Notes under the pieces: model-generated
Seen by the model: only the letters and a program-made list of their open reading frames with translations
The model's database searches: none
What the model was told of the DNA's origin: nothing
Shown: positions 9,775 to 19,823 of the stretch, piece by piece
Position numbering within the stretch: the stretch's first letter is position 1
Layout: every line of letters begins with the position of its first letter
Source: Mariniflexile maritimum
GTDB taxonomy: Bacteria > Bacteroidota > Bacteroidia > Flavobacteriales > Flavobacteriaceae
Assembly (NCBI RefSeq): GCF_009746565.1
Contig: NZ_WRPN01000003.1
Span: 355,168-419,167, forward strand
DNA: 64,000 nt
Direction: 5' to 3'
Made by a program: the position numbers and the translations under genes

Positions 9775-10689
9775 TTAAAGTTGTAAGGCATCCATTTTTT
9801 GGAAAACCGCCATGATAACTTTAACAGCTTCTTTATAGAATTCCGGTTGGATGTTCTCATAATCATCGGTGGGTTCGTGGTAATCTTTGTGGTCTTCAAC
9901 CCCAAAATATAAAAACGGAATACCTTTTTTGTGAAATGATGCATGGTCTGAGGCGTGGGTCCAGTTCTCTTCCCAATTGCCTTCATCGTGCCCTGTTAAA
10001 AGCTTTATTTTGTTTGAATATTTATTACTTATTATGAGGTCTTTCAGCCATTTGTTGTGTATCGTACCCACTACAAAAAGTTCTTTTTCATCACTCCTGC
10101 TTATCATATCCATATTCAAATTAACCTTGATTTGGTTTAGTGGCACTATGGGACGACCTAAATAATATTTCGAGCCTTCCAGCCCCAGTTCTTCAGCATC
10201 AAAAGCAGCTAGAATAACCGAGTGTTTGGGCGCATGGTTTTTAAAGAATTCCGCAAAGGCAAATAGGGCGCTAACCCCCGACGCATCATCATCGGCACCG
10301 TTGTAAATCTGTCCGTTTTTAATGCCTTCATGGTCGTGATGGGCGGTTATAACGATGTATTTTTCGGGAAAGGATGTTCCTTTAATGAGCCCTAATACAT
10401 TCGTTCCATTAAAATGCTTGCCTTCGCTTGAAAATGCAAATGGTTGGGTATAATTAGGAACTAATGGTAAAACTTGCAGTATTTTGAAATGGTCAACAAT
10501 ATAATTTACAGCTTTTACCCCGCCTTTGGTTCCTGTTCTTCTGCCTTCAAAAGCATCGGATGATAGGGTTTTGATATGATGGAGCAATTCCGTTTCATTA
10601 AACCCATTATTTTTAGGAATAGCAATTTGTGCTTGGTTCTGAAAGCCCCAGAAACAGATGAGTACAACAAAATAGATGTTTTTGCGCAT
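9775..10689 (-). CDS. Secreted M28-family zinc peptidase
   Basis: 304 aa with a signal peptide (cleavage near NQAQ, ~21). The M28 co-catalytic zinc ligands are all visible: ITAHHDHEG, NGADDDASG, FDAEELG (catalytic Glu and ligand Glu), NMDMIS and SDHASFHKKG. The protein is predicted to be an aminopeptidase acting in the periplasm or outside the cell; specificity cannot be read from the sequence. It converges with the efflux adaptor gene (13 bp between stops) and lies downstream of the sdh operon, from which a hairpin terminator at 10724-10745 separates it. Confidence 0.88.
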   Translation of the reverse strand: MRKNIYFVVLICFWGFQNQAQIAIPKNNGFNETELLHHIKTLSSDAFEGRRTGTKGGVKAVNYIVDHFKILQVLPLVPNYTQPFAFSSEGKHFNGTNVLGLIKGTSFPEKYIVITAHHDHEGIKNGQIYNGADDDASGVSALFAFAEFFKNHAPKHSVILAAFDAEELGLEGSKYYLGRPIVPLNQIKVNLNMDMISRSDEKELFVVGTIHNKWLKDLIISNKYSNKIKLLTGHDEGNWEENWTHASDHASFHKKGIPFLYFGVEDHKDYHEPTDDYENIQPEFYKEAVKVIMAVFQKMDALQL

Positions 10690-10723
10690 TTATAATAAAA
10701 TTAGTGGGTAAATCTAAATAAAA

Positions 10724-10745
10724 AACCCAAGCCGAGGCCTAGGTT
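10724..10745 (-). terminator. Rho-independent terminator after sdhB
   Basis: Reading leftward after the sdhB stop, an imperfect GC-rich hairpin (CCTAGGCCTC/GGCTTGGG) is followed by TTTTTTATTT. It fits the end of the sdhC-A-B transcript. Confidence 0.6.
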
Positions 10746-10770
10746 TTTAGTATTATCGATAAAAAGGAAA

Positions 10771-11517
10771 TTATTTTAATACAGCGGCTTTCATTAGTTC
10801 TCTGTTCATGCGTGCAATGTTATCCAAAGAAATGCCTTTTGGACACTCAATTTCGCAAGCTCCGGTGTTGGTGCAGTTTCCAAAACCTTCCAAATCCATT
10901 TGTGCCACCATGTTCCTTACACGATCGGCCGCTTCAACTTGCCCTTGGGGCAACAGCGCATATTGCGAAACTTTGGCACTTACGAACAACATCGCAGAAG
11001 AATTTTTGCAGGTAGCCACACAGGCACCACAGCCTATACAGGATGCTGCATCCATCGATTCATCGGCAGCGTGCTTTGAAATAGGCGTTGCGTTGGCATC
11101 TTGGGTATTTCCAGATGTGTTTACCGAAATATAACCTCCCGCTTGCTGAATACGCTCAAAGGCCATTCTATCGACCACCAAGTCCTTGATTACGGGAAAT
11201 GCAGCGGCCCTAAATGGTTCGATGGTAATGGTATCGCCATCTTTAAACATGCGCATGTGCAATTGACAGGTGGTAACGCCTCTATCGGGGCCATGAGCTT
11301 CACCATTGATATACATTGAGCACATACCGCAAATACCTTCGCGACAATCGTGATCAAAAGCAATGGGTTCTTCCCCCTTGTTTACAAGCTGTTCGTTCAA
11401 AACATCCATCATTTCCAAAAAGGACATGTGCTCTGAAATATCCGTAACTTTATAATCGACCATCTTGCCTTTGTCGGTAGCGCTCTTCTGGCGCCATATT
11501 TTCAACGTTAAATCCAT
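10771..11517 (-). CDS. sdhB: Succinate dehydrogenase/fumarate reductase iron-sulfur subunit
   Basis: 248 aa. Three iron-sulfur cysteine clusters are complete: CREGICGMC...C for the [2Fe-2S] centre, [11 protein letters not shown] and [15 protein letters not shown] for the 4Fe and 3Fe centres. It passes electrons from the flavoprotein SdhA to the membrane cytochrome b. It is the last gene of sdhC-sdhA-X-sdhB. The 467 bp between sdhA and sdhB, normally very short, are occupied by an unrelated four-helix-bundle gene (11584-11961). sdhB may therefore depend on read-through or on a promoter in the AT-rich 66 bp just upstream. Confidence 0.95.
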   Translation of the reverse strand: MDLTLKIWRQKSATDKGKMVDYKVTDISEHMSFLEMMDVLNEQLVNKGEEPIAFDHDCREGICGMCSMYINGEAHGPDRGVTTCQLHMRMFKDGDTITIEPFRAAAFPVIKDLVVDRMAFERIQQAGGYISVNTSGNTQDANATPISKHAADESMDAASCIGCGACVATCKNSSAMLFVSAKVSQYALLPQGQVEAADRVRNMVAQMDLEGFGNCTNTGACEIECPKGISLDNIARMNRELMKAAVLK

Positions 11518-11583
11518 TTATTTAAGTTATTAGGTTGTTGATAGAGTTATTAAGTAAATAAGTTATTTAGTTAATACTAGTGC

Positions 11584-11961
11584 TTATTTATCTTTTTGGC
11601 CCATTAAGTACTTAATGTATCCATTAAGAATCAACAATGTTTTATTATGTATTACTCTTAATTCTTTTAAATCTTCTTCTAAAATATAACCTTCATCTAA
11701 TGCTATGATTGCATGGTCTAAAGTTTCAAAAAGAGAACCTCTAGCTATTCTGCAAAACTGAATGTTCTCTTGAAAATGGTATCTACCATAGCCTTCAGAA
11801 ATATTATTACATACAGAACGGGATGAACGTTTAATTTGATCAATTAAAACAAATTTCTCTGAACTTGGTATTTTAGTGATTATATTGTTTTTTATAAATA
11901 ACCTTAAGTTTCTTGCTTCTTTCCAACACTCTAACTCTTCAAAAGACTTAAAATTATTCAT
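11584..11961 (-). CDS. Four-helix-bundle protein (23S rRNA intervening-sequence protein family)
   Basis: 125 aa, predicted all-helical. Motifs ELECWKEARNLR, RSSRSVCNNISEGYGR, FCRIARGSLFETLDH and the C-terminal helix match the IVP/TIGR02436 family, first seen inside intervening sequences of 23S rRNA and widespread in Bacteroidota as lone genes. No enzymatic function is established for the family. Here it sits between sdhA and sdhB, same strand, 23 bp after sdhA and 66 bp before sdhB. The flanks carry similar AT-rich motifs in opposite orientation (GTTATTAAG...AAGTTATTTAG at 11551-11575; the complement at ~11963-11980), and codon use is more AT-rich than in the sdh genes. Both suggest a late insertion. 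Confidence 0.85.
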   Translation of the reverse strand: MNNFKSFEELECWKEARNLRLFIKNNIITKIPSSEKFVLIDQIKRSSRSVCNNISEGYGRYHFQENIQFCRIARGSLFETLDHAIIALDEGYILEEDLKELRVIHNKTLLILNGYIKYLMGQKDK

Positions 11962-11984
11962 CTAAATAACTTAATAACCAATAA

Positions 11985-13997
11985 CTATTTATAAGAACGC
12001 TGCTTCAACTCAATATCCTTAAACTCTAGTTGTTCTTTATGCAGTACGGCATCGGCTGGTTCGCCTTTATATTCCCAAGCTGCTACAAAAGCATATTCAG
12101 CGTCGTTGCGTTTTGCTTCTCCTTTTTGTTCGCCGTCCATTTCAACCGATTCTTCCCTAAAGTGCCCGCCACATGATTCTTCACGCATTAAGGCATCTTT
12201 TGCGAAAAGTTCACCCAGTTCTAAAAAGTCGGCTACACGTCCTGCTTTTTCCAACTCGGGGTTCATTTCGTAAGCAGAACCTGGCACTTTTACATCTCTC
12301 CAGAATTCTTCACGAATTTGTTTAATTTCGGCCATGGCTTCTTTCAGTCCTTTTTCATTTCGTGCCATTCCTACTTTGTCCCACATTACTTTTCCAAGAC
12401 GCTTGTGGAAATGATCAACAGATTTTGTGCCCTTGTTGTTTAAGAAATGGTTGATTCTATCGGTCACCTCTTTTTCGGCCTCATCAAATTCTGGGGTATT
12501 GGTTGGAATTTTACCGGTTCTTATTTCATTTGCCAAATAATCGCCTATGGTATAAGGCAATATAAAATAGCCATCTGCCAATCCTTGCATTAAAGCGGAA
12601 GCCCCCAACCGGTTTGCGCCGTGGTCTGAAAAGTTTGCTTCGCCTATGCAATACAAACCATCGACGGTGGTCATTAAATTATAATCTACCCATATCCCGC
12701 CCATGGTGTAATGGGTTGCCGGGTAAATCATCATGGGTGTTTTGTATGGGTTTTCATCAACGATTTTCTCATACATTTGGAATAAGTTTCCGTATTTTTC
12801 CTCAACAATAGCCTGCCCTAACTCGTATATTTTTTCTTTGGAAGGATTTTCAATATTATGGATTTTAGCTTGTATTTTACCATATCGCTCTATGGCCGAT
12901 GCAAAATCAAGATACACTGCCTCACCTGTTGCGTTCACGCCAAAACCTGCATCACAACGTTCTTTAGCGGCTCTTGAGGCCACATCGCGGGGTACTAAAT
13001 TCCCAAATGCCGGGTAGCGACGCTCTAGGAAATAATCCCTGTTTTCTTCAGGAATTTCGGTGGGTTTCAGCTTTCTTTGTTGTATTGCCTTGGCATCTTC
13101 TATTCTTGCTGGCACCCAGATACGGCCATCATTTCGCAACGATTCCGACATCAAGGTTAATTTTGATTGATAATCACCCGAACGCGGAATACAGGTGGGA
13201 TGTATTTGCGTAAAGCACGGATTAGCGAAATACGCACCTTTTTTATGTATTTTCCAAGCGGCCGTGGCGTTGCTGCCCATGGCATTGGTTGAAAGGAAAT
13301 AAACATTTCCGTAACCGCCCGTAGCAATAACAACGGCGTGTGCCGAATGGCGTTCAATTTCTCCGGTAATTAAATTACGTGCAATAATACCGCGTGCTTT
13401 CCCGCCAATTTTAACCACATCGAGCATTTCGTGGCGGTTGAACATTTCTATTTTACCACGTGCAATTTGTCGGTTCATGGCCGAATAAGCGCCCAATAAT
13501 AGTTGCTGGCCTGTTTGCCCTTTGGCATAAAACGTTCTTGAAACCAATACGCCACCAAACGAACGGTTGTCCAACAACCCGCCGTAATCGCGTGCAAAAG
13601 GAACACCTTGCGCCACACATTGGTCGATAATGGCCCCCGATACTTCTGCCAAACGATAAACGTTCGCTTCGCGCGACCGGTAATCGCCACCCTTTACGGT
13701 ATCGTAAAACAATCGGTACGTTGAATCGCCATCGCCCATATAGTTTTTGGCAGCATTAATACCACCTTGTGCCGCAATGGAGTGAGCACGACGAGGCGAA
13801 TCTTGGTAAGCGAAGGCTTTTACATTATAGCCAAGTTCCGCTAGTGTTGCAGCAGCAGAACCGCCTGCCAACCCTGTACCAACCACAATAACGTCGATAT
13901 GACGTTTGTTTGCAGGGTTTACAAGGTTGATATGATTTTTATAATCTGTCCATTTATTTTGAATGGGACCATGTGGTATTTTTGAATCTAATGCCAT
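11985..13997 (-). CDS. sdhA: Succinate dehydrogenase/fumarate reductase flavoprotein subunit
   Basis: 670 aa starting [15 protein letters not shown] at ATG 13997. The frame extends upstream to 14039 but would overlap sdhC and add a non-conserved leader. The FAD-binding motif [18 protein letters not shown], the covalent-flavin His in [12 protein letters not shown], and the [10 protein letters not shown] and [12 protein letters not shown] segments are present. It oxidises succinate to fumarate (or the reverse) in complex with SdhB and SdhC at the inner face of the cytoplasmic membrane. The start lies 10 bp after the sdhC stop. Confidence 0.95.
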   Translation of the reverse strand: MALDSKIPHGPIQNKWTDYKNHINLVNPANKRHIDVIVVGTGLAGGSAAATLAELGYNVKAFAYQDSPRRAHSIAAQGGINAAKNYMGDGDSTYRLFYDTVKGGDYRSREANVYRLAEVSGAIIDQCVAQGVPFARDYGGLLDNRSFGGVLVSRTFYAKGQTGQQLLLGAYSAMNRQIARGKIEMFNRHEMLDVVKIGGKARGIIARNLITGEIERHSAHAVVIATGGYGNVYFLSTNAMGSNATAAWKIHKKGAYFANPCFTQIHPTCIPRSGDYQSKLTLMSESLRNDGRIWVPARIEDAKAIQQRKLKPTEIPEENRDYFLERRYPAFGNLVPRDVASRAAKERCDAGFGVNATGEAVYLDFASAIERYGKIQAKIHNIENPSKEKIYELGQAIVEEKYGNLFQMYEKIVDENPYKTPMMIYPATHYTMGGIWVDYNLMTTVDGLYCIGEANFSDHGANRLGASALMQGLADGYFILPYTIGDYLANEIRTGKIPTNTPEFDEAEKEVTDRINHFLNNKGTKSVDHFHKRLGKVMWDKVGMARNEKGLKEAMAEIKQIREEFWRDVKVPGSAYEMNPELEKAGRVADFLELGELFAKDALMREESCGGHFREESVEMDGEQKGEAKRNDAEYAFVAAWEYKGEPADAVLHKEQLEFKDIELKQRSYK

Positions 13998-14007
13998 ATA
14001 TCTGAGA

Positions 14008-14670
14008 TTAATGGTGATTAAAATGATGGAAAAGTGCAATGATTATAAATCCTAACGGAATGATAATCGCGTAAGCCTTTCCAAAAGTTTGTAATGTTTT
14101 TTTCCTGATGGTTGAGGCGCCCATAGATTGAAAAGCCGAGGCAAAACCGTGTGCTAGGTGAAGCCCTAACAAAATAAAGGCCGCAACATAAGCTGCAACG
14201 CGCCATACGGGCACAAATTTTTCTTGCAGTTCATGGAAATAACGGGTAGGCTCCTCTGGGTTAAACGCTATGTATTTATAATTTAATTCCGGAAGCCAAA
14301 AATCGGCAAAGTGCAATCCTAAAAAGGCTAAAACAACCAGCCCACTGTAAATCATGTTCCTGCTCATCCAGGTAGAATTGGCTGCACCATTATTTTTAAC
14401 ATACGCTATTTTTCGTGCGCTTTTATTTTTTATCTCTAATACAAATCCCATTACAAAATGGAACACAACCCCCAAAATCAAAACGGGTTGTAATGCAAAT
14501 TGAACTAATGGGTTGGTTCCCATAAAATGGGACATCTCATTAAATAGATTGGCACTAAACAACGAGGTGATATTGACCGCTAAATGTATTATTAAAAAAA
14601 ACATGAGGAAAAATGCTGAAAGTGCCATGGCAACCTTTCTTCCTACTGAAGAATTAAAAAATCCGCCCAT
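14008..14670 (-). CDS. sdhC: Succinate dehydrogenase cytochrome b558 subunit
   Basis: 220 aa with five predicted membrane helices, the single-subunit diheme (type B) membrane anchor of Bacteroidota. Histidines in the helices ([41 protein letters not shown]) are the likely heme b ligands. It is the first gene of the operon. A good flavobacterial promoter lies 26-56 bp upstream. Confidence 0.93.
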   Translation of the reverse strand: MGGFFNSSVGRKVAMALSAFFLMFFLIIHLAVNITSLFSANLFNEMSHFMGTNPLVQFALQPVLILGVVFHFVMGFVLEIKNKSARKIAYVKNNGAANSTWMSRNMIYSGLVVLAFLGLHFADFWLPELNYKYIAFNPEEPTRYFHELQEKFVPVWRVAAYVAAFILLGLHLAHGFASAFQSMGASTIRKKTLQTFGKAYAIIIPLGFIIIALFHHFNHH

Positions 14671-14695
14671 TTTAATGTGTTTATTTATTTGTGTG

Positions 14696-14726
14696 CAAAG
14701 GTACGCTAGGTTAAAGTTTTAACCAA
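14696..14726 (-). promoter_or_regulatory. Predicted promoter of the sdh operon
   Basis: On the reverse strand TTG (14726-14724), a 20-nt spacer and TACCTTTG (14703-14696) match the Bacteroidota consensus TTG-N17-23-TAnnTTTG. The -7 box ends 25 nt before the sdhC ATG. Confidence 0.7.
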
Positions 14727-14785
14727 CTAACAAATGTCATGTTTTTGCTATTTAGAATGGTTTTAAAGAATTTTGTTTTGCAAAG

Positions 14786-14814
14786 AAAAGGGCGTTTTTT
14801 TGAAACACCCTTTT
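14786..14814 (-). terminator. Terminator after the 14832 protease gene
   Basis: Stem AAAAGGGTGTTT / AAACGCCCTTTT on the reverse strand, one G-T pair, 5-nt loop, lying 17 bp beyond the stop codon at 14832. The T-rich end of the stem continues as TTTTCTTTG. Confidence 0.6.
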
Positions 14815-14831
14815 ATACTTATTTTAAAAAT

Positions 14832-16631
14832 TTATTCCAGAATTATTTTTTTTGTAATCATGGCTTTGTCTGAATAAATACTAACAAAATACATCCCCCG
14901 CGATGCACCCAGTAAATTAACCGTTTTAATTCGTGGGGCGTTCAACATATCTGTTTTTAAGATTAGCCTACCGCTAACATCATAAACAACCACTTTTTCC
15001 AAATTTATCAAGGAAGTATTTTGAACATTGAACTGGCCTTTTGTAGGGTTTGGATAAATGTTGATGGCTTCGTTTAAGGCTGCTTCCTCTACGCTTAAAT
15101 AACAGGGGTGGTTGGTCATAACTGTTGTGTTAAAAGGCGGAGCGGGGCATGGATTTATTGATGTACTTCTAGTCTGTATTGCACTTGCGACGGTGATATT
15201 GCTGGTGCCCAACACACGGCGGTCCAAAGCAAACTGAAGTGCATAGTTCATCACATCATTATCGTCTATCACATGGCCTAATTGATGCCCATGGCCCAAT
15301 TCGTGAAGTGCCACACTTTCAAAATCATATTTGCCAATGACGGCTGGTGTTGGTGCTGGACCAAAATTCCAATCGGTGGTATCGTCAAAAACAAAATCCA
15401 TTTCTGTAACATACCAATTTATATTGGGTGCTGTACCACAACCACTGTAATAATAGGAGGTTCTGCCCAATTCAGTAGGATCTAATTCCGCGCCATTATC
15501 AAATCTAATAACATTTGTTCCATCAGATGCCGCTACATCTATGGATGTTGTGGCACCTATTGTCCAATTAATTCCTGTTTGGCACCTCCAGCTATCATGT
15601 GCCCTTGTAAAGGCCGCTTTTGCAGCCGTATTATTATTAAAATCGGTAAACAATTGAAAAGTATAACCTCCTGAACCATTATCATTTACATGTTGCACAC
15701 GATAAGCTAAATTCCCTCCATTTTGAACCACGTTAATTTCGGAGTACGAAATGGTTAAATTACTAGCAGAAACATCGCTTGCAGGAGAAGGCGCTGCATC
15801 GGTTACCATAACTGGGCCCGTACCAGCTTCCGAAGGGACTTCAACCGTAATTTGGGTGTTGTTCCAAGTAAGTAGTTGGGTACTCAATGCATCAATAAAC
15901 GTTGCGCCGCCATCATCCGCATTCCGAAAAGACACCTTGCCTTTTGTGGTTCCAAAACCGGTGCCATTTATGGTAAGTATCGATTTGGTTCCCGCCGTAA
16001 TAGTTGTTGGGCTAAACGTTATGCCACTCGGGGCCAGTGTTGCTTTGCTTTGCGACGCTTTTGAATAGGTTGCTTGCGCATCAAAATTTGAGAGCTCGAT
16101 ATACTTGCTTTTTGTGTAACTTCTAATTTCATCATAAAAGGAAGCACTTATCCCTTGTTTTTTATTGAACACATTGGCCGCCACATTTTCATGGAGACTA
16201 TACTTATAAAATCCTTGTGAAGACCCATAAGGCTTAAATTGTTTCACTCCCGATTTATCTGAAGCTTTCATTTGAACGTTGCTAGGGTACAAGGTAAAAA
16301 CCCCAACAGCATCGGTATGTAAATTTAAACTTGGTGTTACCCTTTCGGCAAACAAACCCACGGTACCACCCGGTGTAATAACCTCAATGGTGGCTACCGG
16401 CTCTCCTTTAAAAACCTTATAAACTTCAATAGTATTAGCGGTATAAATGTGTTTATTTTCCGCATCCCAAAACGATTTTTTTGAAATAACCTTCCCTTCA
16501 ACAACCAAACTTGAGTTTTCAATTTGTTTTTCCAACGAAACCTTTCTAAGTAAATCTTGTGCATTCAAATTAGATAAACCTATCACAAACGATAACACAA
16601 CAACAACGACTTCTATTGTAATTTTTTTCAT
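14832..16631 (-). CDS. T9SS-secreted metzincin-like metalloprotease with IPT/TIG domain
   Basis: 599 aa. Order seen: signal peptide (1-~24, ending LNA); N-terminal region (~25-200); an IPT/TIG Ig-like domain (~205-290, ITFSPTTITAGTKS... NGTGFG); a protease domain with the zinc motif HELGHGHQLGH at ~441 and a following Met in DVMNYAL; and a C-terminal T9SS type A sorting domain (INIYPNPTKGQFNV ... GMYFVSIYSDK ... ITKKIILE). HExxHxxGxxH identifies a metzincin/matrixin-like fold. It should be exported through Sec and then T9SS to the surface or medium; the substrate is unknown. TATATTTG at 16681-16674 is a possible -7 box. Confidence 0.85.
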   Translation of the reverse strand: MKKITIEVVVVVLSFVIGLSNLNAQDLLRKVSLEKQIENSSLVVEGKVISKKSFWDAENKHIYTANTIEVYKVFKGEPVATIEVITPGGTVGLFAERVTPSLNLHTDAVGVFTLYPSNVQMKASDKSGVKQFKPYGSSQGFYKYSLHENVAANVFNKKQGISASFYDEIRSYTKSKYIELSNFDAQATYSKASQSKATLAPSGITFSPTTITAGTKSILTINGTGFGTTKGKVSFRNADDGGATFIDALSTQLLTWNNTQITVEVPSEAGTGPVMVTDAAPSPASDVSASNLTISYSEINVVQNGGNLAYRVQHVNDNGSGGYTFQLFTDFNNNTAAKAAFTRAHDSWRCQTGINWTIGATTSIDVAASDGTNVIRFDNGAELDPTELGRTSYYYSGCGTAPNINWYVTEMDFVFDDTTDWNFGPAPTPAVIGKYDFESVALHELGHGHQLGHVIDDNDVMNYALQFALDRRVLGTSNITVASAIQTRSTSINPCPAPPFNTTVMTNHPCYLSVEEAALNEAINIYPNPTKGQFNVQNTSLINLEKVVVYDVSGRLILKTDMLNAPRIKTVNLLGASRGMYFVSIYSDKAMITKKIILE

Positions 16632-16835
16632 AAATCACTAATTTTAAATTAATAATCTGGCAGTGGATAACTTCAAATATAGTAAAAAATTGTACAGGTT
16701 TTATTTAGTTTTGTTACTTTTAGCATCATTAATCGTTACACAGCACTACACTGGCCAATTGTTATTGCTACTACACGCATCATGCATATTGGCCTTAAAC
16801 TGAAACAAATCGTTAAAAAAAATCAAAATTTATCC

Positions 16836-18128
16836 ATGAAATATCATCCCATAAACCCATCGCTTTTTATTGAAAACAGAAAAAACTTTGTCGCCAAAAT
16901 GCAACCGCACAGTCTGGCAGTATTTAACTCAAACGACATTTACCCCATTAGTGCCGATAGTACCATGCCTTTTGAACAACATCGGGATATTTTTTATTTG
17001 AGCGGTGTTGACCAAGAAGAAAGTATTCTGGTACTATTCCCCGATTGCCCCAAGGAAAAACACCGCGAAATATTGTTTTTAAAAGAAACCAACGACCATA
17101 TTGCAGTTTGGGAAGGCGAAAAACTTACCAAGGAAGCTGCTTTTGAAACCAGTGGCGTTAAAACGGTTTATTGGCTTAAGGAAATGGAAAAAATAATGTT
17201 TGAACTTATGACGCAGTGCCATACGGTTTATATTAACACCAACGAACATTACAGGGCAAATGTTGAAACCGAAACCCGCGAAGACCGCTTTACCAAATGG
17301 CTTTTAGCAAAGTATCCCGCCCATAGTGTTGCCAAAAGCGCCCCTATTTTACAACGCTTGCGCTCTGTAAAAAACCAAATTGAAATAGACCTGATACAAC
17401 AGGCCTGCACTATTACCGAAAAAGGGTTCCGGCGTATTTTGAACTTTGTAAAGCCCGGGGTTTGGGAATATGAAATTGAAGCCGAATTTATGCACGAATT
17501 TTTGCGCAACCGCTCTAAAAAATTTGCATATACCCCCATCATCGCTTCAGGAAATAACGCCAATGTGCTGCACTACATAGAAAACAACAAGCAATGTAAG
17601 GCTGGCGATTTAATTTTATTGGACGTAGGCGCAGAATATGCCAATTATTCAAGTGATCTCACACGTACCATCCCCGTTTCTGGCACCTTTACCAAACGCC
17701 AAAAAGAGGTTTACAATGCGGTAAACCGCGTTAAGATTGAAGCCACTAAAATGCTCGTTCCGGGTACCGATTGGGCATCGTACCATGTGGAAGTTGGCAA
17801 ATTAATGACTTCGGAATTGCTTGATTTAAAACTTTTGGACAAGGCCGATGTACAAAACGAAAACCCCGACTGGCCCGCCTACAAAAAATATTTTATGCAT
17901 GGTACCAGCCACCACATGGGGTTGGACACGCATGATTACGGAATTTTAACCGAACCCATGCAACCCAACATGGTTTTTACCGTGGAGCCAGGTATTTATA
18001 TCCCAAAAGAAGGGTTTGGTATTCGGTTGGAAGATGATGTGGTAATCCAAAAAACGGGAGAACCCTTTAACTTAATGCGTAACATTCCTATTGAAGCTGA
18101 AGAAATTGAGGATTTAATGAATTCTTGA
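16836..18128 (+). CDS. pepP: Xaa-Pro aminopeptidase (aminopeptidase P, M24B)
   Basis: 430 aa from ATG 16836 (MKYHPINPSLF). An earlier in-frame ATG at 16782 only adds a Lys-rich non-conserved leader. An N-terminal creatinase-like domain (~1-170) precedes the pita-bread metallopeptidase domain. All dimetal ligands are visible: LLDVGAEYANYSSDLTRT (two Asp), HGTSHHMG (His), TVEPGIYI (Glu) and RLEDDV (Glu). It removes N-terminal residues preceding proline and is cytoplasmic (no signal peptide). A strong hairpin terminator follows 30 bp after the stop. Confidence 0.93.
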   Translation: MKYHPINPSLFIENRKNFVAKMQPHSLAVFNSNDIYPISADSTMPFEQHRDIFYLSGVDQEESILVLFPDCPKEKHREILFLKETNDHIAVWEGEKLTKEAAFETSGVKTVYWLKEMEKIMFELMTQCHTVYINTNEHYRANVETETREDRFTKWLLAKYPAHSVAKSAPILQRLRSVKNQIEIDLIQQACTITEKGFRRILNFVKPGVWEYEIEAEFMHEFLRNRSKKFAYTPIIASGNNANVLHYIENNKQCKAGDLILLDVGAEYANYSSDLTRTIPVSGTFTKRQKEVYNAVNRVKIEATKMLVPGTDWASYHVEVGKLMTSELLDLKLLDKADVQNENPDWPAYKKYFMHGTSHHMGLDTHDYGILTEPMQPNMVFTVEPGIYIPKEGFGIRLEDDVVIQKTGEPFNLMRNIPIEAEEIEDLMNS

Positions 18129-18158
18129 TACACCAATAAAAACAACACTTTTAAGCAT

Positions 18159-18187
18159 CCCTTTCAGCGTTTAAAACGCTGAAAGGG
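18159..18187 (+). terminator. Terminator after aminopeptidase P
   Basis: Perfect 14-bp inverted repeat (CCCTTTCAGCGTTT / AAACGCTGAAAGGG) around one central base, followed by TTTTAAAAT. Confidence 0.8.
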
Positions 18188-18214
18188 TTTTAAAATATAA
18201 TTTGAGCATAAAAA

Positions 18215-18237
18215 AGAGCCGCTAAATTAACGGCTCT
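18215..18237 (-). terminator. Terminator after lysC
   Basis: Reverse-strand hairpin AGAGCCG / CGGCTCT with a 9-nt loop followed by TTTTT, 30 bp beyond the aspartate kinase stop codon. Confidence 0.75.
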
Positions 18238-18266
18238 CCATGCTTTCAAAACTAAAATATTGTAGT

Positions 18267-19589
18267 TTACAGAGTGACTAATTCAAATAAATAATCGTTT
18301 AGTTTTTGCAGCGTATTGATTTTATTTTTGGTATCGACCAATAACGAAATGTTGTTATTGCTTCCACCGTAGGAAATCATCCTAATTTTTACATCCTGTA
18401 ATATTTGGAACAACTTGTAGGTTTCTTGATGGTTCACCACCGAGTGCCCAACTAAGCAAATAATGCTTTGGTTTTTATCTACTTCAATGGTGGCGAATTT
18501 TTCAAGTTCGGCTAAAATTTTATCCAAATTTTTATCATCGTCAATGGTTAGCGACACGGCAACTTCCGAAGTGGTAATCATATCGATGGCCGTTTCATAA
18601 ACTTCAAATATTTCAAACACCTTTCTTAAAAAACCGTGGGCCTGCAACATTCGGCCCGATTTTATTTTAATGGCCGTAATGCCATCTTTAGCCGCCATGG
18701 CCTTAACGCCCGTTTCAGAATGGTCGTTGTTAATTAAGGTGCCGTAAGCCTCGGGATTCATGGTGTTTTTCAATCGTACCGGTATGTTAAGCGACCTCAC
18801 TGGCGTTACGGTTTGCGGATGCAGGATCTTTGCCCCAAAATAGGCCAATTCTGCAGCTTCATCAAAGGAAAGGTTTGAAATGGGCCTCGTGTTTTCAACA
18901 TAACGCGGATCGTTGTTGTGCATGCCATCTATATCGGTCCAAATTTGCACTTCTTCAGCATGTATGGCAGCACCAATAATGGTTGCGGTAAAATCGCTTC
19001 CACCACGTTGCAAATTTGATATTTTCCCTTTGTCGTCCAAACAAATAAAGCCTTGCGTGATGTAAATCTCAGCATCTTCGGCCTTATCAAATGTGCTTTT
19101 AAAATGTGCTTTTATATAGTTTAAGTCTGGGTCTTTATGTTCATCAATTCGCATAAATTCCAGTGCAGGCAATAAGGAAGCCTTTACACCTTCTTGATTC
19201 AAATAACTAGTTACCATATAGGTTGAAAGCAGTTCGCCCTGTGCCACTATTTCATTTTCCAATTGAACGGAATAGGGCTTGTTGATACTTTCAACCAAAA
19301 CATTGAAAATACCCGAAACATAGGTTTTAACCTCTTTGTTTAAAACAGCATGCGATAAAAGGTTATCAATTACAACAACATACGTGTCGTGCAGCTTATT
19401 TACTTTTTCAATGGCTTCAACAAACTCTTTATTTGCAATATGGTTGGATATTGCCACTAATTGATTGGTGGTTCCAGACATGGCCGAGAGCACCACTACC
19501 TTTTTTTCGCCATCGTTAATAATTGTTTTTACGTTCGCTATATTTTCAACCGACCCCACGGAAGTGCCTCCAAACTTTAATACTTTCAT
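18267..19589 (-). CDS. lysC: Aspartate kinase (monofunctional)
   Basis: 440 aa. N-terminal kinase domain with KFGGTS (residues 5-10), SAMSGTTNQL, RGGSDFTATI and WTDIDGMHNNDPR, followed by two C-terminal ACT segments (~300-440, EVAVSLTIDD and ISYGGSNNNISLLV). It phosphorylates aspartate, the first step to lysine, threonine and methionine. It is not fused to homoserine dehydrogenase. I see no lysine riboswitch in the 234-bp divergent region shared with the 19824 gene. Confidence 0.93.
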   Translation of the reverse strand: MKVLKFGGTSVGSVENIANVKTIINDGEKKVVVLSAMSGTTNQLVAISNHIANKEFVEAIEKVNKLHDTYVVVIDNLLSHAVLNKEVKTYVSGIFNVLVESINKPYSVQLENEIVAQGELLSTYMVTSYLNQEGVKASLLPALEFMRIDEHKDPDLNYIKAHFKSTFDKAEDAEIYITQGFICLDDKGKISNLQRGGSDFTATIIGAAIHAEEVQIWTDIDGMHNNDPRYVENTRPISNLSFDEAAELAYFGAKILHPQTVTPVRSLNIPVRLKNTMNPEAYGTLINNDHSETGVKAMAAKDGITAIKIKSGRMLQAHGFLRKVFEIFEVYETAIDMITTSEVAVSLTIDDDKNLDKILAELEKFATIEVDKNQSIICLVGHSVVNHQETYKLFQILQDVKIRMISYGGSNNNISLLVDTKNKINTLQKLNDYLFELVTL

Positions 19590-19823
19590 GTATGTAATTA
19601 ATTTATTTTTAACAATATAATCGTGATAATTAATGCGCTAAACTATAACTCCTTTCACTAAAAAAGATATTTATTAAAAAATATACCTATTTTTGCACAT
19701 ATTGTTAAATAGTTAACACGTGCTTTAGGTTGAAATTTTTATTGATAAAATAAAATAGGCTGAATGTTGCCGAACCTGCTCGTGGTGCAAAAAACAAATT
19801 CTTTAGAAATAATAAATTTACAC

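Noticed and set aside
19590..19823. Lysine riboswitch before lysC
   Set aside because: No structured conserved region seen; AT-rich sequence only.
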